Assembly: GCA_021234155.1 (NCBI GenBank) | Contig: JAJEKV010000334.1 | Coordinates: forward strand, 124,001 to 188,000 | Direction of reading: 5' to 3' | DNA: 64,000 bases | Source: Isoetes taiwanensis | Taxonomy: Eukaryota; Streptophyta; Lycopodiopsida; Isoetales; Isoetaceae | Shown here: piece after piece, positions 46,431-57,997 of the stretch | Layout of the letters: every line of letters begins with the position of its first letter | Numbering within the stretch: the stretch's first letter is position 1 | Notes under the pieces: model-generated | The model's database searches: none | What the model saw: the letters and a program-made list of their open reading frames with translations, nothing else | What the model was told of the DNA's origin: nothing | Position numbers and translations under genes: made by a program

Positions 46431-46625
46431 CTAGCTATTCTCGCCCATTTCGGCCCTACCGTAATGCTCTCGAGTTCCTAAAAGCTTACCTAACAGAATC
46501 GCTTCCTTGGCAGCAAGCATCTCATCTGGTCGCGGCCTCAAAAAATCCGAAAGCAATCGAGAGGATGATTCCGACAAAAAATATTTGATGGGGTCAGAGG
46601 AACGAGAAAGCCTAAGCATCCGCAA
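46431..46625 (-). other. Open frame of protein-like composition, unrecognised
   Basis: 64 codons on the minus strand (MRMLRLSRSSDPIKYFLSES, then PRPDEMLAAKEAILLGKLLG). Predicted mainly helical. It could be an exon of a minus-strand gene that also covers 45683-45958, but no splice pattern or family was recognised. The plus strand over the same bases is also partly open (RGLKKSESNREDDSDKK). Confidence 0.25.
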
Positions 46626-46812
46626 AGCTTTGAAACAGGACTTTAAATCGATTTAGGGGGTAAACCGGTGTGGTCTCGACTCATAAAAAGGCACACAAGT
46701 AAACTATGGGGGCTTCAACGGAGCGAAACAAAGGCAAAACAGTGCGCTTTTATCCGCAAAACAGTAACGTTTTTATCCGAATCATGAATATTTCTATGTA
46801 AATTGTATTTGG

Positions 46813-46862
46813 AGAATAGAATAGAATAGAATAGAATAGAATAGAATAGAATAGAATAGAAT
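46813..46862. repeat. Microsatellite (GAATA)n, candidate 3' tail of LINE-B
   Basis: Ten copies of a 5-base unit. On the minus strand it reads (TATTC)n and follows the LINE-B relic, so it could be the simple-repeat tail of that LINE. Smaller tracts of the same unit occur near 16757-16769 and 57013-57029. Confidence 0.8.
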
Positions 46863-47039
46863 ATGATTTTATCGTCCCACGAGGAGACCAACCGCCTATG
46901 GGACCCAAGTACAAAGAGAGAGCAAAGCAGCGATATTACTACCGGGATTAAAAAACCCACCAAGGGTTTTCGGGAAAAACCTTAGTAGCGATAAGGATGC
47001 CGGACATATCGCATGTTATATACATAATCACAAAAAGTA

Positions 47040-47640
47040 TAGGCGAGGTTAATGTCTTTTGGGGGCATAAGCGAAGTCGGCGTATCCATTACCTCCAGGA
47101 GGTCTGATCCCAACAAGCTGCGGAGCAGAGGTGGGTGCTTTCGATGCTCATGCAAGGCCCGATGGGGCACAACTAACCGGCATACCGAGCCGGGATATAC
47201 TCGTCTGCACGGACGGGCACGGAGGGCTTTCATCCTCAATGGCGCTCGATTGGAAGATCGATGACTCTGTCCTCACGCGGCTCCGAATCCATCTCCCTGT
47301 CTCCAATGCGAGGTGGTGTGCACTGTCGCGAATGGAAGCAATCACCTGGCGGCTTTTTCATGGGTAGATGGATTGCGCGGTAGTGGTGTGGGCCCTCGTG
47401 AGCATGGGATTAACTGTCATTTCGATAATTTGCCACCTTGACATGTGAGCAGGGGGCCTCTCGCAGATCCCAAAGCTTGGCCATGAAGCAAGCATCAAAT
47501 CTTGCTTCAAGGCAGTAGCGTTCTTCTGGTGTATGCAGCGGGTCCACATCTGTGTGCTGCACATTCCATAGAGAACCAGGCTTGCTTGTCTTTCCAAAGA
47601 AGCTTTGAGTCGGCCTGGGCCCATCGCCATTGCCAAAGCA
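47040..47640 (-). pseudogene. LINE-B C-terminal region
   Basis: An open frame of 92 codons (47358-47636; MAMAMGPGRLKASLERQASL onward, later SRWQIIEMTVNP) continues, after a stop, as VIASIRDSAHHLALETGRWI to SCAPSGLA. It lies where the C-terminus after the reverse transcriptase is expected. No zinc-finger Cys pattern can be confirmed. Confidence 0.5.
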
Positions 47641-47839
47641 AGGTTAGGCGTGGGAGGGCTTCATCCATAGCCACCACCTTCTAGAAGTAAATAATGTGAC
47701 GTTCAGTAGCGGCCATTTGTAATGGAAGGAAGTCCGTCTCTTGGAGCAAGATCCGATATGGGACCGTGGATTTCACTCCGGTGCCGGGCCAAGAAAGCCT
47801 ACATGCACTGCTCTAGATCGTTCCAAGTGGTGAGGGATA

Positions 47840-49620
47840 TCACCGGCCCCTACACTTCTGCCCCATAGAGGAGGATCGGTTCAACCAAGGCCCTGAATAA
47901 GTGTGCTGGTGACCCCATGCATCTACTACGCCTTGTGATTGTTGTTTTGCATTGCATCTGAGGGCTTTCCGGCTACTGCGGTGACCCAGTAAAACGATGG
48001 ATGCATCCCGGTGTGTGGTAGTAGAAAACTCAATGCCCAAATACTTATAAGTGAGCCACCTCCACTACACGCCTACGGTAAGTGAATGAGGGAAGACATG
48101 GGTGCTTAGAGATGATGGGACCGTGCACACCCTTGTCTTAGCCAAAGTTAACTCTCATGTCGGTGAATTGGCGAGAAAGTGTCCAAAGCATCCGGTGGCG
48201 TTGCATGTCCTGCGGGGTATATCGCGGCAGGTCAACATCATCGGCATATATGAGTTGCTTGGGATTATGTGGTGCATCAGCGGCGCCTCCCCAGGTGCTT
48301 TCGGCTAGCCATTCTTCCTAGCTGGTCAATGTACGTCAAGAGCGTCGGGGGGATAGAGGGCAGCCACTGGCGCACCCCAATGCTACTAACAAGCAGGCTC
48401 CCATGCCGGTGTGAAGCGGCCAGGAGCAAGCCTGCATTATAATACGTATATAGCGATGCACTTGCCAAAGTCGGCCGACGGGGGTCCCTAGTCATTCTTA
48501 ATCGTCCCACAACTTATCCCGAGGCATCAGGTCAAAGCCTTGCGAAATCCACAAAACAAGTCACAGATTCTCAAGGCCGATTCGGCTATCCTCTATGAGT
48601 GTTCGCAGAGTGAAGATATGGTCAATAGTAGAATGCCGGGCGGAAGCCTGCCAAGCGTCGCGAGCCAGACTTCTCCATCCTCGCCTAAAGTGTCAATCGC
48701 TCAAGAATCCCGGCAAGCAACTTGGCAAAGATTTAGCCCGACCATAATGGTGCGATAGTTATCGGGCTGTGTGGGGGTCCCCTCGCTTTGTATATGGGCA
48801 CAACTTTCTTGGTAGTCCGGTCTGGGGGAAGCCTTCTTGCAATGCCCGTTGAAGAGTGTCTTTGAGAACTGCACCATTGGGGCCCGCCCACTTGAGAAGC
48901 TCGGCCGCATACCATCCAAATGCTGCCTGGCGTGTTAGCGAGGCGCGCAGGTGCCCATTATGACATCCCCCTTCAAGAATGACCCGCTAGGCTAGGCCTC
49001 ATGGAGGGTAATGCGATGCAGGCTTCCCATTGGGTCATACGGTGGCTGCAAGTATCTCACCCATTGTTCGGGGTAATATTTCCGTGGGCTGTGCGGGGCT
49101 TACTCAAGACCTTTCTCCGGAAGGCCCTAGGGTGGTGATGCGGAAGACCAAACATCATTCGAAGTGCTCAAGGTACCGGGCTTTCTTGGTCTTGAGGAAG
49201 GAGCGGTATTGAACCGGACCGGGCTGCAGGGCGAATGGTGGGGTCCAAAGACTTGGCGGAGCCATCGTTTCGACTCCGACATTAGTCATCGAACCAGTGA
49301 TTGGGGAAGATGGTTTGCAGCCCCGTGGATTGTCGAGAGCGGTCTCTCCCAAAGCATCTCGTCCCCTACCCTCGAAGGAGCTGGTTCAGCGGGTCGTCTG
49401 TTGTTGAAGTGTGGGGAGTTGCAAGACTCCGCTCATGCTCAAGCATCCTCGCATAGGCGCCGCATGATCATAGTCCGAGACGCGGCCGTGGTACATGGGG
49501 TGTTGGGGCAATGGGTGCTCGGTTGGCGCCAATCTATCCGCAAGAACGGGGCTGATGGTGAGTCTACTTCCTCGTCCGGCCACCTATCCGGAACAGCGGC
49601 CCAGTGATCAAGTGTAGGCA
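47840..49620 (-). pseudogene. LINE-B reverse transcriptase region, minus strand
   Basis: Recognised by VVPIYKARGPPHSP near 48750-48800 and MGIEFSTTTHRDASI followed by LLGHRSSRKALRCN near 47960-48040, both matching the plus copy. The central YADD region lies in a stretch with many indels and cannot be read in one frame. Confidence 0.65.
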
Positions 49621-49699
49621 TTGCTCGTCTACTAGCACGTAATCCACCACCCGGTGCCGCCCCCCTGGTTCTCCCGTCTACAAGTGTAAGGCGGCTGGA

Positions 49700-50330
49700 C
49701 CGGTCAAAGATACTTCAACAAAGACGGCGGTCGCGGCCCATACAGGTGTCACACGTCATCATCGGCGTTTGGCCAAAACCATCTCTGCGGGGTCCATTTG
49801 CAACACATCCTCGGCTAGAGGTGCGAATTTTGGGATCTGCTTTCTGCCCACCGCGGCGCATTGAAATCTCCAAGCAATATGACCTTGCCCAATTATCAGA
49901 CTGGCGTATGTCATCATATATAGATCGACATAGGGCTCTGCACTTTTATCCACATCCAAGCGCGTGTGGTAAAAGTTGCTCTCAAGCGATGTGGGAAGTA
50001 GCAAGCCACAAAGAGGGCTGCCATCGTTGTTCTCGCACTCGTATCCCAATTATCATTGTGCCAATGCGCCTTACAGGGGGGAGGCCGATTGGGCCAAACG
50101 TACGGTAATAACACGCACTTAATTCCTCCGTGTCCTCGTTTTCCGGTGCACTCATTGAAGGCGAAGGTCCGGTCTCGGCAAATCAGGTGCTTTGTGACCC
50201 GGCAAAGATGTTGATGTTTCCATGAGGAAGATAAGGTCCATGTCCATGGCGCCGGAATTGAAAGTCCCCTTACGCCATGGAAAGCCACGGCAATTCGGGG
50301 ATACCACGCCGAGGCACGATCCCCTATTTA
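49700..50330 (-). pseudogene. LINE-B endonuclease region
   Basis: Fragments in shifting frames: CRDRTFAFNECTGKRGHGGI, then VACYFPHRL. GHGG followed by a conserved loop is typical of AP-type endonucleases of LINEs. Catalytic residues cannot be assigned because the frame is lost. Confidence 0.5.
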
Positions 50331-51550
50331 GTGGCATGCATCGCCGCCCCAGGTCGGTGGTAGTGGTGGTCCTGGGGGAGCGGAAGATGTGGATGCATGT
50401 GTCGCTGGGCCCCCCTCGAGAGGGACTTCGAGGGCGGAGTGCACGTGATCCTTGTTTGTTGCCCTGAATTCGCGCATCCTTCCCCGGACCAGCCCTGCCC
50501 CTCCATGTCTGCGGCGGCCCCCACGACTTTGGCCAGCTCCACGCCGGGTCTCTTGTCTTTGGGGTCAAGTCCGGTCAACGTCTGAGCCGTCCCCTTCAAC
50601 TTAGGCCACGATGCGGGATGGCCACCCGCCTGCACGCTCTCAAGCTGTGAAGATGACCACCGGGGGCGTGGCCCGAATTCCATGACGACTCGCCTTTCCA
50701 ATGGTCACGAGTGTTTGGGAACATCATCAGGTCCAAGATCGTTATCCGAGGTCGGGAAGTGAGATGTTCTCCGACTCCTCCGTCCGCCTCGCACTACCAC
50801 ATTGCGGCTCCTGCGTCTGTTCACGAAGTTCGGCGGGGGCGCACTGTGTGTTGGTTGAGGTGGGTGAGGCATAAGCCGTGGCCGGGCGGGGTGGTGGCGG
50901 CGGCGTGATCGATGTGTCCGGCATGACATGTGTTCGGGTTGGCGCCCTGTAGGTTGGTGGGTTAGCGGGGTTGGTGTGTTCTTTTGCCGTGGTTTACGTT
51001 TCTCCAGTCCGGGCTTCAGCTCTTGCAGACGTTGTCATGTCTTGCCATCTCCCGTGCAATGGCGGGTGCTCATGTGCCTCGCATGGAGGCCCTTGCCTTC
51101 TTGGGCAAGCCTTCCGAAGCTCTGTAGCTCCCGATCTCGTGCTAAATCCTTACTCCGGCCTTCGGTTACTGCCTCCGGCTAGCTTCAAAGCTAGCCTGGA
51201 ATCCTTGTCTCCACCGGTGGCTGACCAAGAACCTCGGACAGGGGGGCGGCCTGTGCTCCCTCGTGGCCGTGGCCTTAGCCTCCTCAACTTTCGGCACGGA
51301 TCCAGAGGCGGGGAGTTCACAGTGTCTCCTTTCTACGGTTCTCGGCCTCCGTCCCGGCTTCCATAGGCTGCCAACACGCGGTCTACCACCCCCCTCATAT
51401 CTGCAAGCTCCTCTTTGGTATTCTTTGTCTGTCAAATTTAGCAAGTGGATGCTATCATCTACTTTTGTCGATGCGATCCTCCAATTACGTGCGGATTCAC
51501 GTTTTTCCGCTACGTTTTTATGAGCAAATTTTAGAAGCAAACGGATCAAA

Positions 51551-53320
51551 CAGAAAAATTAGGCTTAGCATAAGTCAAGAGGCTCTGGCGAAGCCTAAGC
51601 ATACAACCAGGGCACCAGAAGTAGCCTTCGAATTTTGCCCTTCGTTTTTAGGGTTGGAAACTCACTCGCAGATCTTAGAAACAAAAATCTGGAATAAGTA
51701 AATTCCGATTAACCCGGCTGAGGATAGATGCAAAGATTTGGAGGTCGGATTCTCAAATCCAGTTGATTTTCCCCTTTTAATGACTATTTTTGCCCTTTTG
51801 AAGATGTTCTGATCCATTTTGTGGTCGCCCAATAGACTGAATTCCTGCATTTCGTGGACGACCATGAATCCTTAGAAAGAACAAATTTTTGTTACAATAG
51901 TTTTTCGTGAGAGATAATTCAATGGTCCAATTCGACAAATCTAGCTAATTCCATAACGGATTTAGGCTATTGATCAAATATTCATACGCTTTTTCTTGCT
52001 TTTTCGGCAATTTCTTCCATTAAAGGGCGAAAAAAAAGTTAGGACTTTCTTACTGACCTAACGATAAAGCATAAATTCAACATAACTGGCTTCAAGTCCA
52101 GGCATTTTGCAAATGAGTTTGTGATTAAAGCATTATGCTTGCTTGCTTTGTATGATGAAGTTTATATGGGCTATGGGCAGTTAAATGCAGTGGCTATGGG
52201 CTTTAGAAGTAGCTTACATGATAGAATTCTCCATAAATTTCGTTCCTTAGAAGGTTTTATGCATGTATAAATACGAACGAAGTTTAGGGGTTCTTCGAAC
52301 AGCTTATTCTGTCAAAGGCTAGCCATGGCAGCTCACTCCATGCAATAGGAGGATTTTCCTGCACTTCTCCCGTAGTGCCTTCTTTTGTAGGTGAGAAGAA
52401 TCTGTGACAACTTTTATTCGGGTTTTATTTGGGCAGCGGGTTTTTGCATGCATTATCTATGCATTGCTTCTATGCACACTAGAGTTACAGTTGGACACTT
52501 GCTAGAGGAGTAGAGGCAGCTTTATAGTTACGAGCAATGCGAAGCAATATTCTTCGTCCAGACATCTCGAGTAGCTCTTAGGGTGGGATTTACCTTGGGA
52601 GCTCCAGGTTAGTTTTGGATTCAATTTTATTTTGTTAAAATGAAAACAAGTAGGTGTTAATATCAGATATAGGTTTTCGAATTTATTTGAATGAGGTACC
52701 TGCAGGTCATGTTGTCCTGGAGTAATTTGGTGGGCCAAAACCTTTCAATCATGGGGCAACAATAGCCAGTGCTATCTCATGCAGCAGAGCTTCTATGTTT
52801 GCAAATCAATGAAGATTAACAAATTGATGAAGTCTGATATATGGATGTTCTTTGCTACAGATATAATAACAATATGGTGTTTGATCTTTGCTGCAGATAA
52901 AATTGAAAGTAGGATGGTGACACAATTCTAATTCTTTGTCTGGATAACGTTGGATGTCAGTTGTAACGACATTTTTAGGAATCATCACGTTTCTAACTTT
53001 TAAGTGTCTTTTGGGCGTTGTGGCTATATGTGCAGTTTGGCCTTAAGATATAACAGGATAAAGCTGTGAGGCATTTCCTAGGTTTGTTCCCAGAAGAAAG
53101 TTGTGGGGCATTTCTTAGGTATATTATGGTTATAATGCGCTGATAACTTGAAGATGCCTAATCTGCGGCCCTTCTCATCTAATGTGGGTGTTTTATTTTT
53201 TTGGTCCAGAACAATTCAAGGCAATGAACATGATGACTTTCAACTGCTAGTAAAATATGTGTTGTTTCATTTGTGCAGAACTATAGGTTGGTTAACTACA
53301 ACCATTTTCCTATTTGAATA
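51551..53320. other. Unassigned DNA upstream of the Ole e 1-like gene
   Basis: About 1.8 kb of AT-rich DNA. Short frames such as 52502-52738 (minus) have no domain. Confidence 0.35.
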
Positions 53321-53321
53321 A

Positions 53322-53410
53322 GCAGAGTACATATAGTAACCATCCATGACATGCTATATCATGGAAAGCAGAGTATATATAGTAACCATCCATGACATGC
53401 TATATCATGG
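53322..53410. repeat. Tandem repeat, 2 x 46 bp
   Basis: Units start at 53322 and 53368 with gcagagta, then atatagtaaccatccatgac and atgctatatcatgg. Each contains the inverted words ccatga and tcatgg. Confidence 0.85.
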
Positions 53411-54183
53411 ACTTTTTAGATCTCTGACTTGGTTTCATGGAAAGTAATGATGATGATCTCCAACACATTAAAGGTGGCTCTTTATCACTAGTTGCAATTG
53501 GAAATGCCATGTTTATTGTGTATGCTCCGGATAATTTTCATTGTAGCTGTATGGTTGATATTTTGTTCTTCTTGGTCGTTCAAGATTTTGCACAAATGCA
53601 TTGTTTCTTCCATACCCTGCAACAGAATCTTATGGAATGGAAACCTTGGTTGTTGAAGGTAACTAGAATCTTCTGATGTAATCAATAGTCCTGATGAGAA
53701 ACGGCGAGATAAACATGAGGGTTGATTGGCATAATAGATTCTTTACCATCTTCGTTTGAATTTGCAAATAAAATCTAAGTGCATCTATGCACATACTTAG
53801 ATGACGACCTAATGGGGCGCTGTAAGTATGAGTATTGATGCATTACAAAGGTTCTCTGATATAACTTTCCACTCGCTGGAGTGGAAATGCACTCAAGGAA
53901 GTTCTAGTTAAGGTTGCAATTATGATATTCCTAGGATTCACTCGTTACACAGCTTTCATTTCTGCAACTTCGTTTCTAAAATATAATGACTGCTTTTGTG
54001 AGGTCTTAAGCTTAGAATTATGGCATTTGTTATGTTTTTTTCTTTTCATTTGAGAGTTCTACACACAAAATAGAAACATTCATTTCATGTCACTTTGGTA
54101 TCACATTATCAAGGAAATAGATTTTAGAGATTTATTAACGCCCTTCATATTACTTGGGCTTCGACTGACACCAATTCGGTAAA

Positions 54184-54221
54184 GAGAAATGTTCGCGGCG
54201 GCCCGCCGCGATAAATTTCTT
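54184..54221. repeat. GC-cored fold-back element, copy 2, at the Ole e 1-like promoter
   Basis: gagaaatgttcgcggcgg and ccgccgcgataaatttctt are near-perfect inverse copies with a few bases between. The right arm recurs exactly at 16686-16705. It directly precedes a TATA-like tatatataa. Confidence 0.7.
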
Positions 54222-54231
54222 GTATATATAA
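54222..54231 (+). promoter_or_regulatory. TATA-like box of the Ole e 1-like gene
   Basis: tatatataa starts ~33 bases before the ATG at 54255. If used, the 5' UTR would be extremely short, so another start or upstream promoter is possible. Confidence 0.35.
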
Positions 54232-54254
54232 CGTCTGATTCTTCTTTCTGGCGA

Positions 54255-55109
54255 ATGTTTTTTTCTGGCGGATTTGTGCGCAAGAAAAAGGCGTGTTTTC
54301 TTCTTGTAATCTGGGCGCTGATGCCCATCTCTACAACCTCCGCGCTTATGCTCCCCGCACCGGAAGAATGCTCTGCTTATGCTCGCCGCACCGAAAGAAT
54401 AACTGCTCAAGGATACATTTCTTGTAATGCATGTGGCTTTGGCGCACAACCAGACGGTGAATTCCCTCTTTCATGTAAGCTTTCTGATCTCTTTTATTCC
54501 TCATTCATTTTCTTGTATTGGTATTTGCTTCGGCCAACTCCTTTCCAGCCCGCTCTTGGACTCGTTGAATCTTATTTCCTGTTCTTGCACTTGGCATCAT
54601 AGATCTTATCAGTAAAATTGCATTTATTAAATCATCGTTATGGCGATGCAATCAACAATTGTCGTAAATTTTCTGTTTCTTCCTTGAATTTCACGGATCT
54701 TGTATGAATCGCTGTTTCTAACGCAAACTTCTTCCGGAATGCTGGCATGTGAAATAATTTATGTGTAAGTATGATAATCTTTATTGAGATTTCTGTGCTA
54801 AATCGCCTTGGATTATGCGCAGTTGAGCGAGTAGTGATGCTGTGTCGAGAGGAAACAGGGGATTTATTTTTTATGGGGCGGGGAACGACGGATGCAAGGG
54901 GCCACTTCGAACTGAGAATGCCCGATTTAGCGGAATTAGGGAATCGATCTTACTTCCTAGAAATTTTGGAGCCAGAATTCTGCACACTCATCACTGCCGG
55001 AACCCCTCATATGTGCCCTCCTACAGATAAACAGCTTTTTTTCCCATGCTCCAGCTCCACTTGTTTCTTTATCCTGTTTCCATTCTCTCAAGTTTTGCAA
55101 TCTTTATAA
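54255..55109 (+). CDS. Ole e 1-like secreted protein (pollen Ole e I / extensin-type domain), two exons
   Basis: Exon 1 is 54255-54474, intron 54475-54822 (gtaagc...gcgcag) and exon 2 54823-55109. The joined frame gives about 168 residues. Residues 1-30 form a signal peptide: a basic start (VRKKK), a hydrophobic core (ACFLLVIWALM) and small residues before the cut (TTSA). The mature part has GYISCNACGFGAQ, PLS-F-ERVVMLCREETG across the splice, TTDARGHFELRMPDL and FCTLITAGTPHMCPPTDK: the order and Cys pattern of the Pollen_Ole_e_I domain. Members are secreted cell-wall or pollen-tube proteins whose biochemistry is poorly known. The reading across the intron restores the domain, which supports the splice. 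The C-terminal tail after PTDK is hydrophobic and unusual, so the true 3' end may differ. Confidence 0.75.
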
Positions 55110-55315
55110 CTTCTCAGGATTTACGCCCCTTTTTTTATCCGTAAATTTGGATCAGAGTAATGCAAGCTCTAGATTTTGATCGACAATTAAATTCTGTTCA
55201 CTACTCTTCTTGTTCTTCAAACCATAGAATTTCATATCTAGTTTGGATAATTGTATTCTCGTCTGGATGATGAGTTCGTTAAATAAATAAGACAAATGTT
55301 TCCATTTATGTATTA

Positions 55316-55434
55316 GATAATTTTGGGGTGCAGGGGCATTATGCCCCGTGAAAAAGGCGGGTGCCCGGGTGATTTGGAGGGCACCGCCGAGACTTTTTAA
55401 GGGGCATTAATGCCCCATGCACCCCAAAATTATC
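55316..55434. repeat. Long hairpin / fold-back MITE, 119 bp
   Basis: gataattttggggtgcaggg and the following gcattatgcccc pair with ggggcattaatgccccatgc and accccaaaattatc almost perfectly. A second inner pair (aaaaaggcgggtgccc / gggcaccgccgagactttt) extends the stem nearly to the loop. The whole insert folds on itself. No coding potential. Confidence 0.85.
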
Positions 55435-55913
55435 GGACGTAATGCCCGGTTGCTTTAAATTTCCAAGCCAAACGTTTCTGCGGCCATGGACGAGGACTGC
55501 CTGCCGATCAGAGGCTCTGTTTTTGCAGCAAATCATACCGTTTTTGCCACAAAAATTCTCTGCTTAAGCAAAAGAAACAAATCCATAGCTACAGAAAAAT
55601 GTTTTTCTGTTGCAAAATCTGGAGAATCTTATTGATCCAAGCATTGGGTATCAGCTCCATGAACAGACTTCCCATTCTGGTGAAGATAATCGAAATAAGC
55701 AACATTTTCTTTCCATTCAATCCATCTGCAGGGAGGCCCTTTCGAAATATAAATTGGGTTGCCAAGAACAGCACCGCTTAAATCCCCTTTTGTGGCAACA
55801 GAAATCATCATATTTCCATATATGCATCCCATTTTTTGAGTATGCAGAGTGGAGGGAAGAATTTCATCCTGCTTTTGGGAATTGTTTAGCTTGATATTCA
55901 TAACCCCTGCTCT

Positions 55914-56300
55914 TCCTCGGCTTCAGATTCTCACCATACAGCTTAATGTGGCCGTTTTTTTCTTCCTCGGATTCAGATTCTCACCATACATATTTCTCTA
56001 TCTCCCTTTTCTTCCAAATCTTTCAAATGCGCTACAGATGCTGGATAAAAATCCATTTTTCATGGCCTAGAATCAATATCACCTTCGAATGTATGTTTAG
56101 ATTGATAAAACAGAGCATTTGATTAGAAAATACTAGAAAGAATGAACCGCTTGACGAAAGCACCTTACCGCTTTCTCGCCATACAACTTAATCTGGTCAT
56201 TTGTCTTCCTCGGCTTCAGATTCTCGCCATACAGCTTTCTCAGTTTGCCTTTTGTGCCAAATCTTTCAAATGCGCTACAGATGTTGGATACAATCCGCAT
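55914..56300. repeat. Internal duplication in the TIR element
   Basis: cttcctcggcttcagattct with ccatacagctt occurs near 55914 and 56205, with a third partial copy near 55963. ccaaatctttcaaatgcgct with acagatg recurs at 56013 and 56257, about 244 bp apart. gattagaaaatact recurs at ~56119, ~56300 and ~56330. Confidence 0.75.
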
Positions 56301-56587
56301 TTGATTAGAAAATACTAAGAAAGAACTGTTTGATTAGAAAATACTCAGACAGAACCGCTTGACGAAAGCAACTTATCGCTTGAGACCCGCTTCTTACCGC
56401 TTGAGAACCACAACTCCCTTCTTCTTCAACACCTTAAGGCTTTTCTGGCGTCTTCTTCAACTCCGTCGGGCTTCTTCAACTCCGGCGTCCCTGGCAAGCC
56501 CTTACCTTACCAAAGAAGAAGAGCAGAAGTCGTCTGATAATTAAAATAGATAGTAATTAAGGAGAAGACGTCTGATAATTAATGGGA

Positions 56588-56614
56588 AGCGGCGCCGCTC
56601 CGCATAATGCGGAG
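56588..56614. repeat. Pair of overlapping palindromes
   Basis: agcggcgccgct (56588-56599) is a perfect palindrome. ctccgcataatgcggag (56598-56614) is a perfect inverted repeat around one base. Confidence 0.85.
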
Positions 56615-56675
56615 TACCATTCTGCTTTATAATTACAGCGTAATAATGTCGTAATTTAAAGCAACCGGGCATTAC

Positions 56676-57396
56676 AGTTTGGATAAGTTTGTTAAGGTAG
56701 TCTTATTATATCTTTGAAAACACTTTGCCTTATTATAATGGCAATCATCAAAACTCACGTTCATGGCGGGGCCACTCTTAGAGAAGAACAGAAAAGTGGA
56801 TTCTGTAAAAGAGAGAAAAAAAAGGAAAAAAACAGAGAAAGGGAAAAAAAAACTAGCAAAAAGGCACGCCAGGGGCTGTGGCCGAGCAAGATCAAGCTAA
56901 AAACTATGAAGGGCCAAGCAAGATACCCATGTTTTTCTCATCCATAATGATCTAGAGAAAAAGGCATTGCAAAATATAGAAACCTAAGATAAAGTGCTTT
57001 TGTGAGAGTGCATCTATTCTATTCTATTCTTAAAGCTTCACATCTTTATGCAATTGTAGTGGATACTGGCATTGCAATGAAGAATAATATAAACTAGTTA
57101 CATGTTGACAAATTTAGTGACAAAATTTTGAAATATGAAAATTTATGTTCAAGCTTGATGGCACCTGCTTGCACATTTGTAAGATCAAGATATTCCTGCA
57201 AAAGTGTATAACTCAAAATCATTGCTTAAAAGCAGAGATAACAAAAATGAACTATTCACATAGTTCTAGTCAAGCAATGCAAATTTGTATGTGCTTCCAT
57301 TTGGGAGATTGTGGTATAAAGGATCTCGATCTCAAAGTAGTCGTCAAATGGTTTGTATTGGCAAATGTCTGGGGGCATATTTGGATTTATTTTGTA
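56676..57396. other. Unassigned DNA
   Basis: An A/G-rich patch at 56800-56860 gives a spurious Lys-rich frame. A short (TATTC)n lies at 57013-57029. No gene. Confidence 0.4.
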
Positions 57397-57588
57397 TTGG
57401 TAAATCATGTTCCTTAAGTTTCTCGTTTGGCCTATTCTTCATAGTTAGTCTACACGTTATTGAGTATATTGTGATATGCTATGATATTTTTGTTGGTAAA
57501 TCCTTTGCTTAAGTTTCTCGTTTGGTCTATATACTTCTTCGTAGTTGGTCTGCACGTTATCGAGTATATTGTGATTGCTATACCATAT
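57397..57588. repeat. Tandem duplication, period 96 bp
   Basis: Units start at 57397 and 57493 with ttggtaaatc, then cttaagtttctcgtttgg, tagttgg/tagttag tct, cacgttat and gagtatattgtgat. About 85-90% alike by eye. Confidence 0.85.
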
Positions 57589-57997
57589 ACGTTTAGCATG
57601 TGAACCAAGTCATGCATATTTGGCAAACTGCAAAATTCGAATACATTAGTATACAATAAACTGAAAAAATGACTATTGTTATGTACACAAGGATCTCATG
57701 GAAACCATGGTGGTAAGTGAAGCCAATGGTGCAATTAAATTTAGGTTGTGTGTAAATGGTAAATGGTTAGAACACATATTGATGATATCGTATGTAATTT
57801 AAGGATCTATAGATGACTATTATCCAGCTCTAGTTTACGAACATAGGTGATAGGCTGCTAGTTAATTCTCCAATTAAGTAAATACAATTGTTCTAAGGTG
57901 CAAATTCAGGTCAAGGGACAAAGAAAGCCCAAGATCAAGCTAATAGATGGTTTGTCTAGCATATAGATTCAACACCACCACATAGTGTTGCTTAAGA

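Larger units (their letters stand above)
46863..51550 (-). mobile_element. LINE-B long copy, minus strand, decayed
   Basis: Read on the minus strand: a GC-rich degenerate ORF1-like part (~51550-50700), an endonuclease part (~50300-49700) and a reverse transcriptase (~49600-47840). A C-terminal part (~47640-47050), a 3' UTR and a (TATTC)n tail at 46813-46862 follow. The link to the plus-strand copy is VVPIYKARGPPHSP (near 48760-48800; VSIYKAGDPHNP there) and MGIEFSTTTHRD (near 48000-48040; LGIEFPTTTYWD there). The frame is broken in many places. It appears closer to full length than the plus copy. Confidence 0.75.
55439..56675. mobile_element. Non-autonomous element with 23-bp terminal inverted repeats
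   Basis: The 23 bases at 55439-55461, beginning gtaatgcccggttgcttt, are the perfect reverse complement of 56653-56675. Length ~1.24 kb, with no transposase. The immediate flanks (ggac / agtt) show no clear target duplication beyond a possible TA, so the superfamily is open. It contains an internal duplication and two palindromes. Confidence 0.75.

Noticed and set aside
50152-51549. Long Arg/Pro-rich frames on both strands
   Set aside because: The GC-rich LINE-B 5' region is open in several frames at once, so none is supported as a protein of its own.
56714-56947. Lys/Arg-rich open frame
   Set aside because: Produced by an A/G-rich tract; no known protein.
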